Shown: positions 1 through 8,241, counted from the stretch's first letter. The stretch: DNA of 32,220 bases from Betaproteobacteria bacterium (GCA_018970865.1 JAGWVN010000038.1:1-32220); one strand, 5' to 3'. The notes: generated from the sequence alone by a model not told the origin. Made by a program: numbers and translations.

Positions 1-168
1 ATCCAGGTAGGAGAGCGCAAGATTGAAAACCCGGTAGCCCTCGGTGGCCGGGTCTCTGACTTGAGCCAGCGCACCGGGCTGAACCAGCAACAGGCCAGCC
101 AGGACCAGCATCACCGCCGGTACCTGCCAGGCACGCCGGGCACACCGGCGCAGCCCCGATGACAACAT
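1..168 (-). CDS. Exported protein of unknown function, N-terminal 56 residues only
   Basis: The reading frame opens with ATG at 168 and runs without a stop off the left edge. Its first residues (MLSSGLRRCARRAWQ) are basic. A hydrophobic core of about residues 17-30 and an ALA-Q cleavage site near residue 35 follow, so this is a classical Sec signal peptide. The start shares one base with the stop of the upstream lipoprotein gene (TGATG), which suggests translational coupling and a shared job in the envelope. The mature part visible is about 20 residues, too little to assign a family. The frame is too short to be picked up by most ORF filters, but the signal peptide and the coupled start make it credible. 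Confidence 0.65.
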   Translation of the reverse strand, partial: MLSSGLRRCARRAWQVPAVMLVLAGLLLVQPGALAQVRDPATEGYRVFNLALSYLD

Positions 169-719
169 CACCGTACCGGCAGCCTGTTCAGTTCCTCGAT
201 GAACTGACGAGAAATGTTCTTGTAGAGCCGCTCCTGGGCGAGATAGCCCCGCTGCCAGCCGATCAGCTTTTCGGAAACGTTGGCGGCTCCTTCCGAGGGA
301 ACCAGCTTGTCGAGCACCCGGGCGCCGGAAGGATCCGTGATCACATAGCGCACAGCGGCTTCGTACTTGATGTCGAAGCCCCCGAAGGGCACTTCAGCCT
401 TCTCGAGGACGGCTGTGATCAGGTAAGCCGGCCGGTTGCGATCGGTCTGCAAATAGTCGAAATTTGCCAGCGTGACCGACAGGCGCTGGGCCAATTCCGC
501 CAGCAGTACCTGACCGGACTTGGATGACGCCGGCAATGTCGTGGTGATCGGACCGAGACGAAACATCCCCTCGTGGGAGCGCAACGCCTGGATCCCGTCC
601 TGGTCCGGGCTAGCGGGTGGCGCATTGATACCGGTGGCACACCCACTCAGGGCGCCCAGCAAAGCGAGGAGGAAGAGGCGTCGCGTGACGCCCTGGAACC
701 AGCGATATCCGGTACCCAT
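168..719 (-). CDS. Putative lipoprotein of unknown function
   Basis: This is a 183-residue protein. A basic N-terminus (VTRR) and a hydrophobic stretch at 15-25 lead to the lipobox LSGC with Cys27, so it is probably a lipid-anchored envelope protein. The frame stays open upstream to 1022, but that part overlaps the sensor kinase gene antiparallel-free and lacks signal character. ATG at 719 is preceded by an AGGAG Shine-Dalgarno, so it is taken as the start. The mature domain (about 45-183) has alternating strand and helix character and no motif I can name. It lies 103 bases downstream of the kinase and is coupled to the truncated exported protein. An auxiliary lipoprotein role is possible but not shown. 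Confidence 0.75.
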   Translation of the reverse strand: MGTGYRWFQGVTRRLFLLALLGALSGCATGINAPPASPDQDGIQALRSHEGMFRLGPITTTLPASSKSGQVLLAELAQRLSVTLANFDYLQTDRNRPAYLITAVLEKAEVPFGGFDIKYEAAVRYVITDPSGARVLDKLVPSEGAANVSEKLIGWQRGYLAQERLYKNISRQFIEELNRLPVR

Positions 720-822
720 GTCGACTCCTGCCCGAACCGCTGGCTCGGGCGCTTGAACCTGCGGGATTAAACGAAGCCGTGTGACTCTCGCGGACGATCT
801 TCCGCCGATGCCAGACGGGCCG

Positions 823-2169
823 TCAAGCCGCCCGGAACGCCACCCGGACGCGCATGCCGCCCAACGGGGAATCGAGCAGCTCGAGCTGCGCGCCGTGCCG
901 CTGCGCAATGCCACGGGCGATCGCCAGACCCAGCCCGCTGCCGGGGCTGTCTTCGCTGCTGCGGCGCCAGAACCGGTCGAAGGCCCGCTCACGCTCGGCC
1001 GGCGCCATGCCCGGGCCGGCATCGTCGATCAGCAGAACGGTCTTGTCAGCCTCGCCGATCACCTGCACCCGCACCCGGGTGCCGGGCGGGGTATGTCGAA
1101 GGGCGTTCTCGATCAGGTTGCGTGCCAGGGCGACCAGCGCATCGGGCTCGCCAAGCACGGCCGGCGCCCTGCCCTGCGCCGCGTCGGCAATCCCGGCACC
1201 GGGCGGCACGACCGGGCCCGTCTCGACCTCGACCGCACTGCCGCGCTCGGCGGCGAGCGGGGCAAGCAAGGCCACCGCGCGGGCCACCGGATCGGCCAGC
1301 GACAGCCGCTCGCGCGGCGCGACCGGCGCCCCGGGCTCGGCCCGCGCCAGCGCGAGCAGCTGCTCCACCAGCCGGGCGGCCCGCGCAATGCCCTCGGCCA
1401 GCGCGGCAAGCGCCGCGTCGCGGGCGCCCTCGTCGCCGGCGCGCTGCAGCAGCTGCAGCTGCAGGCGCAGCGCGGTGAGCGGCGTGCGCAGCTCATGGGC
1501 GGCATCGGCGATGAAGTCACGCTGCAGGCTGAGCGAGCGGCCCAGACGCGCAAGCAGCGCATTGAGGGATTGCACCAGCGGCGCGAGCTCCTCGGGCAGC
1601 CCGGCATCGGGCAAGGGCGTGAGCGAATCGGCATCGCGGGCGCGCACCTCGCGGGCCACGCGGTTCAGCGGGCGCAGCGTGGCGCCGGCCAGCCACCAGC
1701 CGGCCAGCGCCAGCAGCGGCGCCAGCCAGGCCAGGGGCGCGATGCTGCGCAAGGCCGCGGCGGTGGCCAGTCGCTGACGCACCGGCAGCGGCTGGGCGAC
1801 CTGGATGATGCGCTGCCGGGTGATCACGCTGAAGCTGCGCCAGGTCTCGGCGCCCACCCGCTGGTCGGCGAAGCCCGGCGGCGCGCGGCCGGGCAGCGCC
1901 ACCGGCGCGCGCGAGGCCCACACCGCGCGACCGTCGATGGTCCACACCTGGATCACCACCTCGAGCTCGCTGTCGGCAAGCACTTCGGCCTGCGGCGGGT
2001 CGATGGCGCCCTGGTCACGCAGCGACAGCGCGATCTGCCGCAGCTGGTAGTCGAACAGCGCTTCGGTCTCGGCCAGCACGCCACGGTAGGTGACCGCGGC
2101 CATCACCGCCGCCGCGGCGGCGAGCAGCGCCGCCAGCGCGAGCAGCAGCCGCAGGCGGATCGAGTTCAT
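823..2169 (-). CDS. Two-component sensor histidine kinase, QseC/TctE-like
   Basis: This is a 448-residue inner-membrane kinase that would autophosphorylate and pass phosphate to the adjacent response regulator. Two membrane segments (about 7-27 and 143-162) flank a periplasmic domain of about 115 residues, which looks like the 2CSK_N sensor found in QseC and TctE kinases. A HAMP-like linker follows. The H-box is DAAHELRTPL with phospho-acceptor His225. The N-box is NLIENALRH (351-359), G1 is DDAGPGM (382-388), the F-box is FDRFWRR (397-403) and G2 is GSGLGLAIA, so all catalytic boxes are present. The start codon overlaps the regulator's stop by four bases (ATGA). The signal sensed cannot be read from the sequence. 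Confidence 0.93.
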   Translation of the reverse strand: MNSIRLRLLLALAALLAAAAAVMAAVTYRGVLAETEALFDYQLRQIALSLRDQGAIDPPQAEVLADSELEVVIQVWTIDGRAVWASRAPVALPGRAPPGFADQRVGAETWRSFSVITRQRIIQVAQPLPVRQRLATAAALRSIAPLAWLAPLLALAGWWLAGATLRPLNRVAREVRARDADSLTPLPDAGLPEELAPLVQSLNALLARLGRSLSLQRDFIADAAHELRTPLTALRLQLQLLQRAGDEGARDAALAALAEGIARAARLVEQLLALARAEPGAPVAPRERLSLADPVARAVALLAPLAAERGSAVEVETGPVVPPGAGIADAAQGRAPAVLGEPDALVALARNLIENALRHTPPGTRVRVQVIGEADKTVLLIDDAGPGMAPAERERAFDRFWRRSSEDSPGSGLGLAIARGIAQRHGAQLELLDSPLGGMRVRVAFRAA

Positions 2170-2933
2170 GCGCCCTCGGGGCCGCCGCGGCCGTCGGATC
2201 CGGGTTCCCCCGACCGGCCGGGTGCGCCTTCGAGCCCGCTCGCCCCCTCGGCCGACACCGCGTAACCCAGGCCCCGCACGGTCACGATGAAGCCGGCGCC
2301 GAGCTTGCGGCGCAGCTGATGCACATAGACCGACACGGCGTTGCTCTCGATGGCGTCGCCCCAGCCGTAGAGCCGGTCTTCGAGCTGGCTGCGCGATAGC
2401 ATCGCGCCCGGGCGTCGCATCAGCGCCTCGAGCACCGCGAATTCCCGCGCCGAGAGCGTCACCGGCCGGCCATGCAGGCTCGCCTGGCGGGTGACCGGAT
2501 CGAGGTCCACCGGCCCGCAGGAGAGCCGGGAGCGGGCAACGCCGGCATGCCGGCGCGCCACCGCGCGGATGCGCGCCGCGAGCTCGTCGAGATCGAAAGG
2601 CTTGACGAGATAGTCGTCGGCACCGGCATCGAGCCCGCCGACCCGCTCGGGCTGTTCATCACGCGCGGTGAGGATGATCACCGGGGTGTCGTCGCCGCGA
2701 TCGCGCAGCGCGCGCAGCAGCGAGAGGCCGTCGCCGCGCTCGGCGCGACGCGGCCCCGGCCCGCCGAGCGGCAGACCGCGATCGAGCAGGATGAGCTCGA
2801 AGCGCTCGCCGGCGAGCGCGGCCTGGGCCGCGGCAACATCGCGCACCCAGTCGACCGCGTGCCCCTCCAGGCGCAGCGCCGCACGCAGCGCCTCGCCCAC
2901 CATGCGGTCGTCCTCGACCAGCAGCAGCCGCAT
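2166..2933 (-). CDS. OmpR/PhoB-family response regulator
   Basis: This is a 255-residue DNA-binding regulator. The receiver domain (1-120) has the acidic pair in VEDD, phospho-acceptor Asp51 (LILLD), Thr89 and Lys111 (KPF). A winged-helix effector domain (about 135-228) ends in the usual VRGLGYAV strand. The start at 2933 is chosen because MRLLLVEDD is the canonical receiver N-terminus; the open frame upstream has no family character. Two oddities are visible. There are about ten extra residues (PRRAERG region, 58-68) after the beta-3 strand, and a Gly-rich C-terminal tail of about 28 residues. It lies 26 bases after the SDR gene, so it may be cotranscribed with the metabolic genes. It belongs to the QseB/TctD/PmrA group in a broad sense. 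Confidence 0.93.
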   Translation of the reverse strand: MRLLLVEDDRMVGEALRAALRLEGHAVDWVRDVAAAQAALAGERFELILLDRGLPLGGPGPRRAERGDGLSLLRALRDRGDDTPVIILTARDEQPERVGGLDAGADDYLVKPFDLDELAARIRAVARRHAGVARSRLSCGPVDLDPVTRQASLHGRPVTLSAREFAVLEALMRRPGAMLSRSQLEDRLYGWGDAIESNAVSVYVHQLRRKLGAGFIVTVRGLGYAVSAEGASGLEGAPGRSGEPGSDGRGGPEGA

Positions 2934-2959
2934 GGCGCGGGCGCAGGCGGCCGGCCCGC

Positions 2960-3709
2960 TCAGCTGAGCATCTGGCCGCCGTCGACAGCGATGGTCTGCC
3001 CGGTGACCCAGCGGGCGGCATCGCTGCACAGGAAGATCACCACATTGGCCACCTCCTCGGCGGTGCCCATGCGGCCCGAGGGGATGCTGGCCAGGATGCC
3101 CTTGTAGAGCGCGGGGTTGTGCTGTCGGGCCTGGTCCCACACCCCGCCGGGGAACTCGATGGAGCCCGGCGCCACGCAGTTCACCCGCACGCCCTTGGCC
3201 GCCAGTGCCGCGGCCTGGGTGAGGGTGTACTGGATGAGCGCGGCCTTGACCGCGCCGTAGGGCGGCGTGCGCACCGAGGGCGTCAGGCCCGAGATGGACG
3301 AGATGTGCACCATCGATCCGCGCGAGGCCAGCAGGTGCGGCAGCGCGGTGTGCGAGGCGCGCACCGTGGCCATGAGGTCGACCGAGATGCTCGCCTCCCA
3401 GCCGGCCTCGTCATCGCTGCGGCCGAAGCCCGAAGCATTGTTCACCAGCACATCGATGCCGCCGAGGGCTGCCGCGGCCGAGGCCACATAGCCGCGCACC
3501 GCGTCGCCATCGGCGAGGTCGCACACCGCGGCATGCACCGGGTGACCGAAGGCGGCGATCTCGCGCTCGGTCTCGCGCAGCGCGGCCTCGCCGCGCGCGC
3601 AGATGGACACCGCCGCGCCGGCCTGCGCGAAGCCCAGGGCGATGGCGCGGCCGATGCCGCGGCTGCCGCCGGCCACCACCACCCGCTTGCCGTTGAAGCT
3701 GATCTGCAT
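2960..3709 (-). CDS. Short-chain dehydrogenase/reductase (SDR)
   Basis: This is a 249-residue classical SDR that should oxidise or reduce a hydroxyl or keto group with NAD(P)(H). The Rossmann nucleotide motif GGSRGIG lies at 14-20, NNAS at 90-93, the catalytic Ser in ISSIS (136-140), and YxxxK is Tyr151/Lys155. The C-terminal half ends in VTGQTIAVDGG, the usual SDR signature. An AGGAGA Shine-Dalgarno lies about eight bases before ATG. It sits between the aldolase-family gene and the response regulator on the same strand. The likely role is a hydroxyacyl or alcohol dehydrogenase step in the local carboxylate pathway, but the substrate is unknown. Confidence 0.9.
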   Translation of the reverse strand: MQISFNGKRVVVAGGSRGIGRAIALGFAQAGAAVSICARGEAALRETEREIAAFGHPVHAAVCDLADGDAVRGYVASAAAALGGIDVLVNNASGFGRSDDEAGWEASISVDLMATVRASHTALPHLLASRGSMVHISSISGLTPSVRTPPYGAVKAALIQYTLTQAAALAAKGVRVNCVAPGSIEFPGGVWDQARQHNPALYKGILASIPSGRMGTAEEVANVVIFLCSDAARWVTGQTIAVDGGQMLS

Positions 3710-3785
3710 GGAATGTCTCCTGGAAAAAGGGGGAAGGACGGGCCTGGCGCAGGCGACGAGCGTGGCGCCACACGGACGAGGCCGC

Positions 3786-4550
3786 TCAGCGCCAGCCCGG
3801 CTCGTCGCGGTCGAGCATGCGGATGACCGCCTGCATGAACAGGTCGCTCTGCTGGCGCTCCCCGGCGATCTGCGCCGCTGTGCGCGCGCACAGCGCCTCG
3901 GGGATCTCGCGCAGCGGCCGCCCGCCCGCCGCCTGGGTGGCGATCACCTGGTGCATGCAGGCGCGCTCGAGATAGTAGAGATCGTCGAAGGCCCAGGCGA
4001 CGCTCTGCCCCACCACCGTGACGCCGTGGCTGGCCATGAACAGCACATCGGCGCCATTCAGGCCCGAGGCGATGCGCCGGCCCTCGGCGTCATCGAGGGC
4101 CAGGCCGTTGTAGGTGTCGTCGTAGGCCACCCGGCCGTGGAAGCGCAGCGTGTTCTGGTTGCACCAGGCCAGCCGCCCGCCCTGCACCAGCGTGAGCGCG
4201 GTGGCGTAGGGCATGTGGGTGTGCAGCACCGCGCGGGCGTGCGGATTGAGCCGATGGATCCAGCTGTGGATGAAGAAGGCGGTGGGCTCGAGCGGGTGCG
4301 GCCCGTCGAGCACCTGGCCCGCGCCGTTGATGAGCAGCACATCGGCGGGCCGCACCTCGCTCCAGTGCAGGCCCTGCGGATTGATGAGGTAGCGGTCGGG
4401 GGCGAGCTCCAGGCTGTAGTGGTTGCACACGCCCTCGTTCAGGCCCAGGCGCGCCGACCAGCGCAGGGCCGCGGCGATTTCGAGGCGACCGGTGGCAAGC
4501 GCCTGGGCATCGACACCTTGCAGGACGGCGGCAGGGACGGGCTGGTTCAT
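3786..4550 (-). CDS. Class II aldolase/adducin-family protein
   Basis: This is a 254-residue protein of the L-fuculose-phosphate aldolase/adducin fold, a metal-dependent C-C lyase, epimerase or decarboxylase family. The zinc ligands expected for the family are visible as HTH (His110, His112) and His175 in ASHGVTVVG. LEPTAFFIH (87-95) provides the usual acidic residue before them. The N-terminal SARLGLNEGVCNHYSL segment also fits. It lies between the CoA-transferase (27-base gap) and the SDR (76-base gap) on one strand, so it probably belongs to the same pathway. Substrate and reaction are not predictable; many members of this length in Burkholderiales are uncharacterised. Confidence 0.88.
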   Translation of the reverse strand: MNQPVPAAVLQGVDAQALATGRLEIAAALRWSARLGLNEGVCNHYSLELAPDRYLINPQGLHWSEVRPADVLLINGAGQVLDGPHPLEPTAFFIHSWIHRLNPHARAVLHTHMPYATALTLVQGGRLAWCNQNTLRFHGRVAYDDTYNGLALDDAEGRRIASGLNGADVLFMASHGVTVVGQSVAWAFDDLYYLERACMHQVIATQAAGGRPLREIPEALCARTAAQIAGERQQSDLFMQAVIRMLDRDEPGWR

Positions 4551-4577
4551 GTCGGACCTCGACGGGTTGCGGATGCG

Positions 4578-5792
4578 TCAGATGACCTGGGCGGCGCGCA
4601 GCTGCGACAGGCGCTCGGCGGACAGCCCGAGCAGCGCGCCGAGCACGGCCTCGGTGTGTTCGCCGAGCCGCGGCGGCGCCTGCAGCGGCGCGGGCGCGGC
4701 GGCCTGGTCGAGCGGGCTGCGCACCAGCGGCACCGGCACGCCGGCCGGATGCGGCACCTGGCGCAGCGCGCCGCGATGCACCGCCTGCGGATCGGCGAAG
4801 AAGGCCGGGAAGTCGTTGATGGGCCCGCAGGGCACGCCCTCGGCCTGCAGCGCGGCCATCAGGTCGGCCATGGATCGGGTGCGGGTGACCTCGGCGACCG
4901 CGCCATGGACGAGCGCGCGGTGGGCCACCCGCAAGGGGTTGGTGGCCGCGCGCGGATCGGCCCGCAAGGCCGACAGGCCCAGCGCCCGACACACGCCGGC
5001 GAACTGGGCGTCGTTGCCCGAGGCGATGATCAGGCGGCCGTCGGCCGCCGGAAACACCCCGGAGGGCGCGGCGATGGGGTTGTCGTTGCCCACGCGGGGC
5101 GCCTGGCGGCCGCTGATCGCCCAGCCGATCGACAAGGGCGACGCGATGGCCGCCGCGCAGTCGATCATGGCCATGTCGATGTGACGGCCCCGACCAGTGA
5201 TGCCCCGCTGCAGCAGCGCGCCCAGGATGGCCACCGCGGCATACAGGCCGGTGACCTGATCGGTGAGCGGCACCGCGGTGCGCATGGGTTCGCCGCCGGG
5301 CATGTCATCGCCGCGGCCGCAGGTGCTCATGATGCCGGTGAGGCCTTGCAGCACGAAGTCGTAGGCCGGCAGCGGCGCGTAGGGGCCATCGGGGCCGAAC
5401 CCGTTGATCGAGCAGTAGATCAGCCGCGGGTTGATCGCGCGCAGCGAGGCGCTGTCCAGGCCGAAGCGCTCGAGGTTGCCGACCTTGTAGTTCTCGACGA
5501 CCACATCGCAGACCGCGGCGAGTTCACGCACCAGGCCGGCGCCCTGATCGCTGGCGATGTCGACGGTGATGGAGCGCTTGTTGCGGTTGCAGGCGAGGTA
5601 GTAGGCGGCCTCGCCGGTGGGCTGGCCGTCGGCGCCCACCAGCGGCGGGCCGATGCGGCGGGTGTCATCACCCTGGCCCGGGCGCTCGATCTTGATCACC
5701 TCGGCGCCGAGGTCGGCCAGCACCTGGGTGCACCAGGGCCCGGAGACCACGCGGGTGAGGTCCAGCACCCGGATGGAATGGAGGTCGGACAA
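4578..5792 (-). CDS. Family III (CaiB/BaiF) CoA-transferase, first copy
   Basis: This is a 404-residue enzyme expected to move CoA between carboxylic acids through an acyl-Asp intermediate. Family features are VLDLTRVVSGPWCTQVLADLGA near the N-terminus with VIKIERP, CNRNKRSI, and the catalytic Asp in PLTDQVTG (Asp178 with this start). LGEHTEAVL is present near the C-terminus. I chose the TTG at 5792: it follows a GGGGAA Shine-Dalgarno and gives the family's normal N-terminus. An ATG at 5861 would add 23 atypical residues and leave only five bases to the divergent gene. It heads the minus-strand operon and faces the acyl-CoA dehydrogenase. The substrate is unknown. Confidence 0.9.
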   Translation of the reverse strand: MSDLHSIRVLDLTRVVSGPWCTQVLADLGAEVIKIERPGQGDDTRRIGPPLVGADGQPTGEAAYYLACNRNKRSITVDIASDQGAGLVRELAAVCDVVVENYKVGNLERFGLDSASLRAINPRLIYCSINGFGPDGPYAPLPAYDFVLQGLTGIMSTCGRGDDMPGGEPMRTAVPLTDQVTGLYAAVAILGALLQRGITGRGRHIDMAMIDCAAAIASPLSIGWAISGRQAPRVGNDNPIAAPSGVFPAADGRLIIASGNDAQFAGVCRALGLSALRADPRAATNPLRVAHRALVHGAVAEVTRTRSMADLMAALQAEGVPCGPINDFPAFFADPQAVHRGALRQVPHPAGVPVPLVRSPLDQAAAPAPLQAPPRLGEHTEAVLGALLGLSAERLSQLRAAQVI

Positions 5793-5817
5793 GGGATTCC
5801 CCGGTTCGCGGAACGAT

Positions 5818-5831
5818 GGCGGATAATCGCC
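5818..5831. promoter_or_regulatory. Candidate divergent promoter/operator
   Basis: The 74 bases between the two divergent catabolic genes contain GGCG-GATAAT-CGCC, a short inverted repeat around a good -10-like hexamer (GATAAT on plus, 5822-5827). On the minus strand the same bases read GATTAT. No convincing -35 element is seen for either direction, which fits an activator-dependent promoter. This is inference from a short motif only. Confidence 0.3.
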
Positions 5832-5866
5832 GCCTCTGAACAACCGCTCGAAAGCATACACATCCG

Positions 5867-7027
5867 ATGGCGCCCCTGGACAGCATTCATCCCGATATCC
5901 GCGACGGCGTGCGCGCGGTGTGCAACCAGTTCGACTCCGCCTACTGGCAGAAGATCGACCATGACCGCGCCTACCCCGAGGCCTTCGTCGACGCGCTCAC
6001 CGGCGCCGGCTGGCTGGCCGCGCTCATCCCGCAGGAATACGGCGGCGCGGGCCTGGGCCTGTCGGAGGCCTCGGTGATCATGGAGGAGGTCAACCGCTGT
6101 GGCGGCAACGCGGGCGCCTGCCATGGCCAGATGTACAACATGGGCACGCTGCTGCGCCACGGCTCGCCCGAGCAGAAGCGCCGCTACCTGCCCGACATCG
6201 CCAGCGGCCGCCTGCGCCTGCAGTCCATGGGCGTCACCGAGCCCACCACCGGCACCGACACCACCAACCTGAAGACCGTGGCGCAGCGCCGCGGCGACCA
6301 CTATGTGGTCAACGGCCAGAAGGTCTGGATCTCGCGCATCCAGCACTCCGACCTGATGATCCTGCTGGCGCGCACCACGCCGCTCGACCAGGTGGCGCGC
6401 AAGTCCGACGGCATGTCGATCTTCATCGTCGATCTGCACCAGTCGATCGGCAAGGGCATGACGGTGCGGCCGATCCCGAACATGGTCAACCACGAGACCA
6501 ACGAGATCTTCTTCGACAACCTCGAGATCCCGGTCGAGAACCTCATCGGCGAGGAAGGCAAGGGCTTCAAGTACATCCTCGACGGCCTGAACGCCGAGCG
6601 CACGCTGATCGCCGCCGAGTGCATCGGCGACGGCTACTGGTTCGTCGACCGCGCCCGCAAGTACGCCAACGAGCGGGTGGTGTTCGGCCGGCCGATCGGC
6701 CGCAACCAGGGCGTGCAGTTCCCGATCGCCGCCGACTACATCGAGATCGAGGCCGCCAACCTGATGCGCTTCCGGGCCTGCGACCTGTTCGATGCCGGCC
6801 AGCCCTGCGGCGCCGAGGCCAACATGGCCAAGTACCTCGCGGCCAAGGCCTCCTTCGAGGCCGCCAACAACTGCATCCAGACCCACGGCGGCTTCGGCTT
6901 CGCCTGCGAATACGATGTCGAGCGCAAGTTCCGCGAGACCCGCCTCTACCAGGTGGCGCCCATCTCCACCAACCTGATCCTCTCCTATGTCGCCGAGCAT
7001 GTGCTCGGCATGCCGAGGTCGTTCTGA
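5867..7027 (+). CDS. Acyl-CoA dehydrogenase
   Basis: This is a 386-residue flavoenzyme that introduces an alpha-beta double bond into an acyl-CoA and passes electrons to ETF. The family body is clear: VTEPTTGTDT (123-132) and KVWIS (152-156) at the FAD/substrate site, VVFGRPIGRNQGVQ (271-284) and THGGFGF (339-345). The usual catalytic Glu of medium-chain enzymes (in IYEGT) is absent here; the segment reads YQVAPISTN. The Glu of LNAER (Glu244) sits where isovaleryl- and long-chain-type enzymes carry their base, so it probably acts instead. The gene diverges from the first CoA-transferase and overlaps the second by one base. Confidence 0.93.
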   Translation: MAPLDSIHPDIRDGVRAVCNQFDSAYWQKIDHDRAYPEAFVDALTGAGWLAALIPQEYGGAGLGLSEASVIMEEVNRCGGNAGACHGQMYNMGTLLRHGSPEQKRRYLPDIASGRLRLQSMGVTEPTTGTDTTNLKTVAQRRGDHYVVNGQKVWISRIQHSDLMILLARTTPLDQVARKSDGMSIFIVDLHQSIGKGMTVRPIPNMVNHETNEIFFDNLEIPVENLIGEEGKGFKYILDGLNAERTLIAAECIGDGYWFVDRARKYANERVVFGRPIGRNQGVQFPIAADYIEIEAANLMRFRACDLFDAGQPCGAEANMAKYLAAKASFEAANNCIQTHGGFGFACEYDVERKFRETRLYQVAPISTNLILSYVAEHVLGMPRSF

Positions 7028-8241
7028 TGGACGCGTCCGCCACGCCCGCGCCGGCGGCGGGGCCGCGACCGCTCGACGGCATCCTGGTGGTGGCCCTGGA
7101 GCACGCGGTGGCCGCGCCGGTGTGCACCCGGCATCTCGCCGACCAGGGCGCCCGGGTGATCAAGATCGAGCGCCCCGGCGAGGGGGACTTCGCCCGTCGC
7201 TACGATCAGCGCGTGAAGGGCATGTCCTCGTACTTCGTGTGGGGCAACCGGTCCAAGGAAAGCCTCACGCTCGATGTGAAGGCGCCGCTCGGCCAGGAGG
7301 CGCTGCGCCGGCTGCTGGCGCGCGCCGATGTGCTGGTGCAGAACCTCGCGCCGGGCGCGGTCGAACGCCTGGGCTTCGGCCGCGAGCGGCTGGCCGGGCT
7401 CAATCCGCGGCTGATCACCTGCGACATCTCGGGCTACGGCCTGGACGGCCCCTACCGGGACCACAAGGCCTACGACATGATGATCCAGGCCGAGTCGGGC
7501 CTGCTCTCGGTCACCGGCACGCCCGAGGCCATCGCCCGCACCGGCTTCTCGTCGGCCGACATCGGCGCCGGCCTCTATGCCTACTCGAGCATCATGGCCG
7601 CGCTGCTGCTGCGCGGTCGCACCGGCAAGGGCAGCCACATCGACCTCTCCATGTACGAGGCGCTCACCGAGCTCATCGGCAACCCCATCTACTACACCTA
7701 CGAGGGCCAGCCGCCGGCGCCGCGCACCGGCGCCTTCCATCCCAGCGTGGTGCCCTACGGACCGTTCGCGGCCGGCGATGGCGGCCAGGTGATGATGGGG
7801 GTGCAGAACGAACGCGAGTGGGTGGTGTTCTGCGAGAAGGCGCTGCGCCGGCCCGAACTGGCCACCGATCCGCGCTTCTCGAGCAACCTCGCCCGCACCG
7901 CCAACCGCGCCGCGCTCGAGGCCATCATCAGCGAGTGCTTCGCGCAGCTCGACACCGCCGGCCTGGAAGCGCGCCTGGCCCAGGCCAACATCGCCACCGG
8001 GCGCATCAACACGCCGGGCGAGTTCTGGCAGCACCCGCAGAACCTCGCCCGCAACCGGCTGCGCACCATCAGCTCGCCGGCCGGGCCGATCACCAGCTGG
8101 CTGCCGCCAGGTGTGTCGGATGCCTACGAGGCGCGCATGGATCCGGTGCCGGCGCTGGGCGAGCACACCGACGCGGTGCTGGCCGAGCTCGGCTTCACCC
8201 CCGCCGAGGTGGCGGGCATGCGCGCGGATGGCGTGATCTGA
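7027..8241 (+). CDS. Family III (CaiB/BaiF) CoA-transferase, second copy
   Basis: This is a 404-residue CoA-transferase. It has VIKIERPGEGD (44-54), GNRSKESL (73-80), QNLAPGAVERLGFG (105-118) and the catalytic Asp178 in SADIGAG. It also has GKGSHIDLSMYEAL and the C-terminal LGEHTDAVL. Its start shares one base with the dehydrogenase stop (TGATG), and GAGG lies eight bases upstream, so the two are translationally coupled. The open frame continues upstream but only as antisense-like sequence inside the dehydrogenase gene. It is the same length as the first copy, and both keep the catalytic Asp, so two independent active enzymes are more likely than one catalytic and one dead subunit. The substrate is unknown. 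Confidence 0.93.
   Translation: MDASATPAPAAGPRPLDGILVVALEHAVAAPVCTRHLADQGARVIKIERPGEGDFARRYDQRVKGMSSYFVWGNRSKESLTLDVKAPLGQEALRRLLARADVLVQNLAPGAVERLGFGRERLAGLNPRLITCDISGYGLDGPYRDHKAYDMMIQAESGLLSVTGTPEAIARTGFSSADIGAGLYAYSSIMAALLLRGRTGKGSHIDLSMYEALTELIGNPIYYTYEGQPPAPRTGAFHPSVVPYGPFAAGDGGQVMMGVQNEREWVVFCEKALRRPELATDPRFSSNLARTANRAALEAIISECFAQLDTAGLEARLAQANIATGRINTPGEFWQHPQNLARNRLRTISSPAGPITSWLPPGVSDAYEARMDPVPALGEHTDAVLAELGFTPAEVAGMRADGVI

Noticed and set aside
778-795. A 13-base match (one mismatch, TGAxTCTCGCGGA) between here and about 21689-21701, considered as a shared regulatory site
   Set aside because: Matches this short are expected many times by chance in a window this size, and the two contexts are unrelated.
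3603-6077. A long plus-strand open frame across the aldolase and CoA-transferase genes
   Set aside because: It is antisense to two genes with recognisable motifs and has low-complexity Gly/Arg/His composition typical of such shadows.
4578-8241. The two CoA-transferases as one heteromeric enzyme with a dead subunit
   Set aside because: Both retain the catalytic Asp178 and are on divergent transcripts, so the sequence does not favour this; it remains possible only as a test hypothesis.
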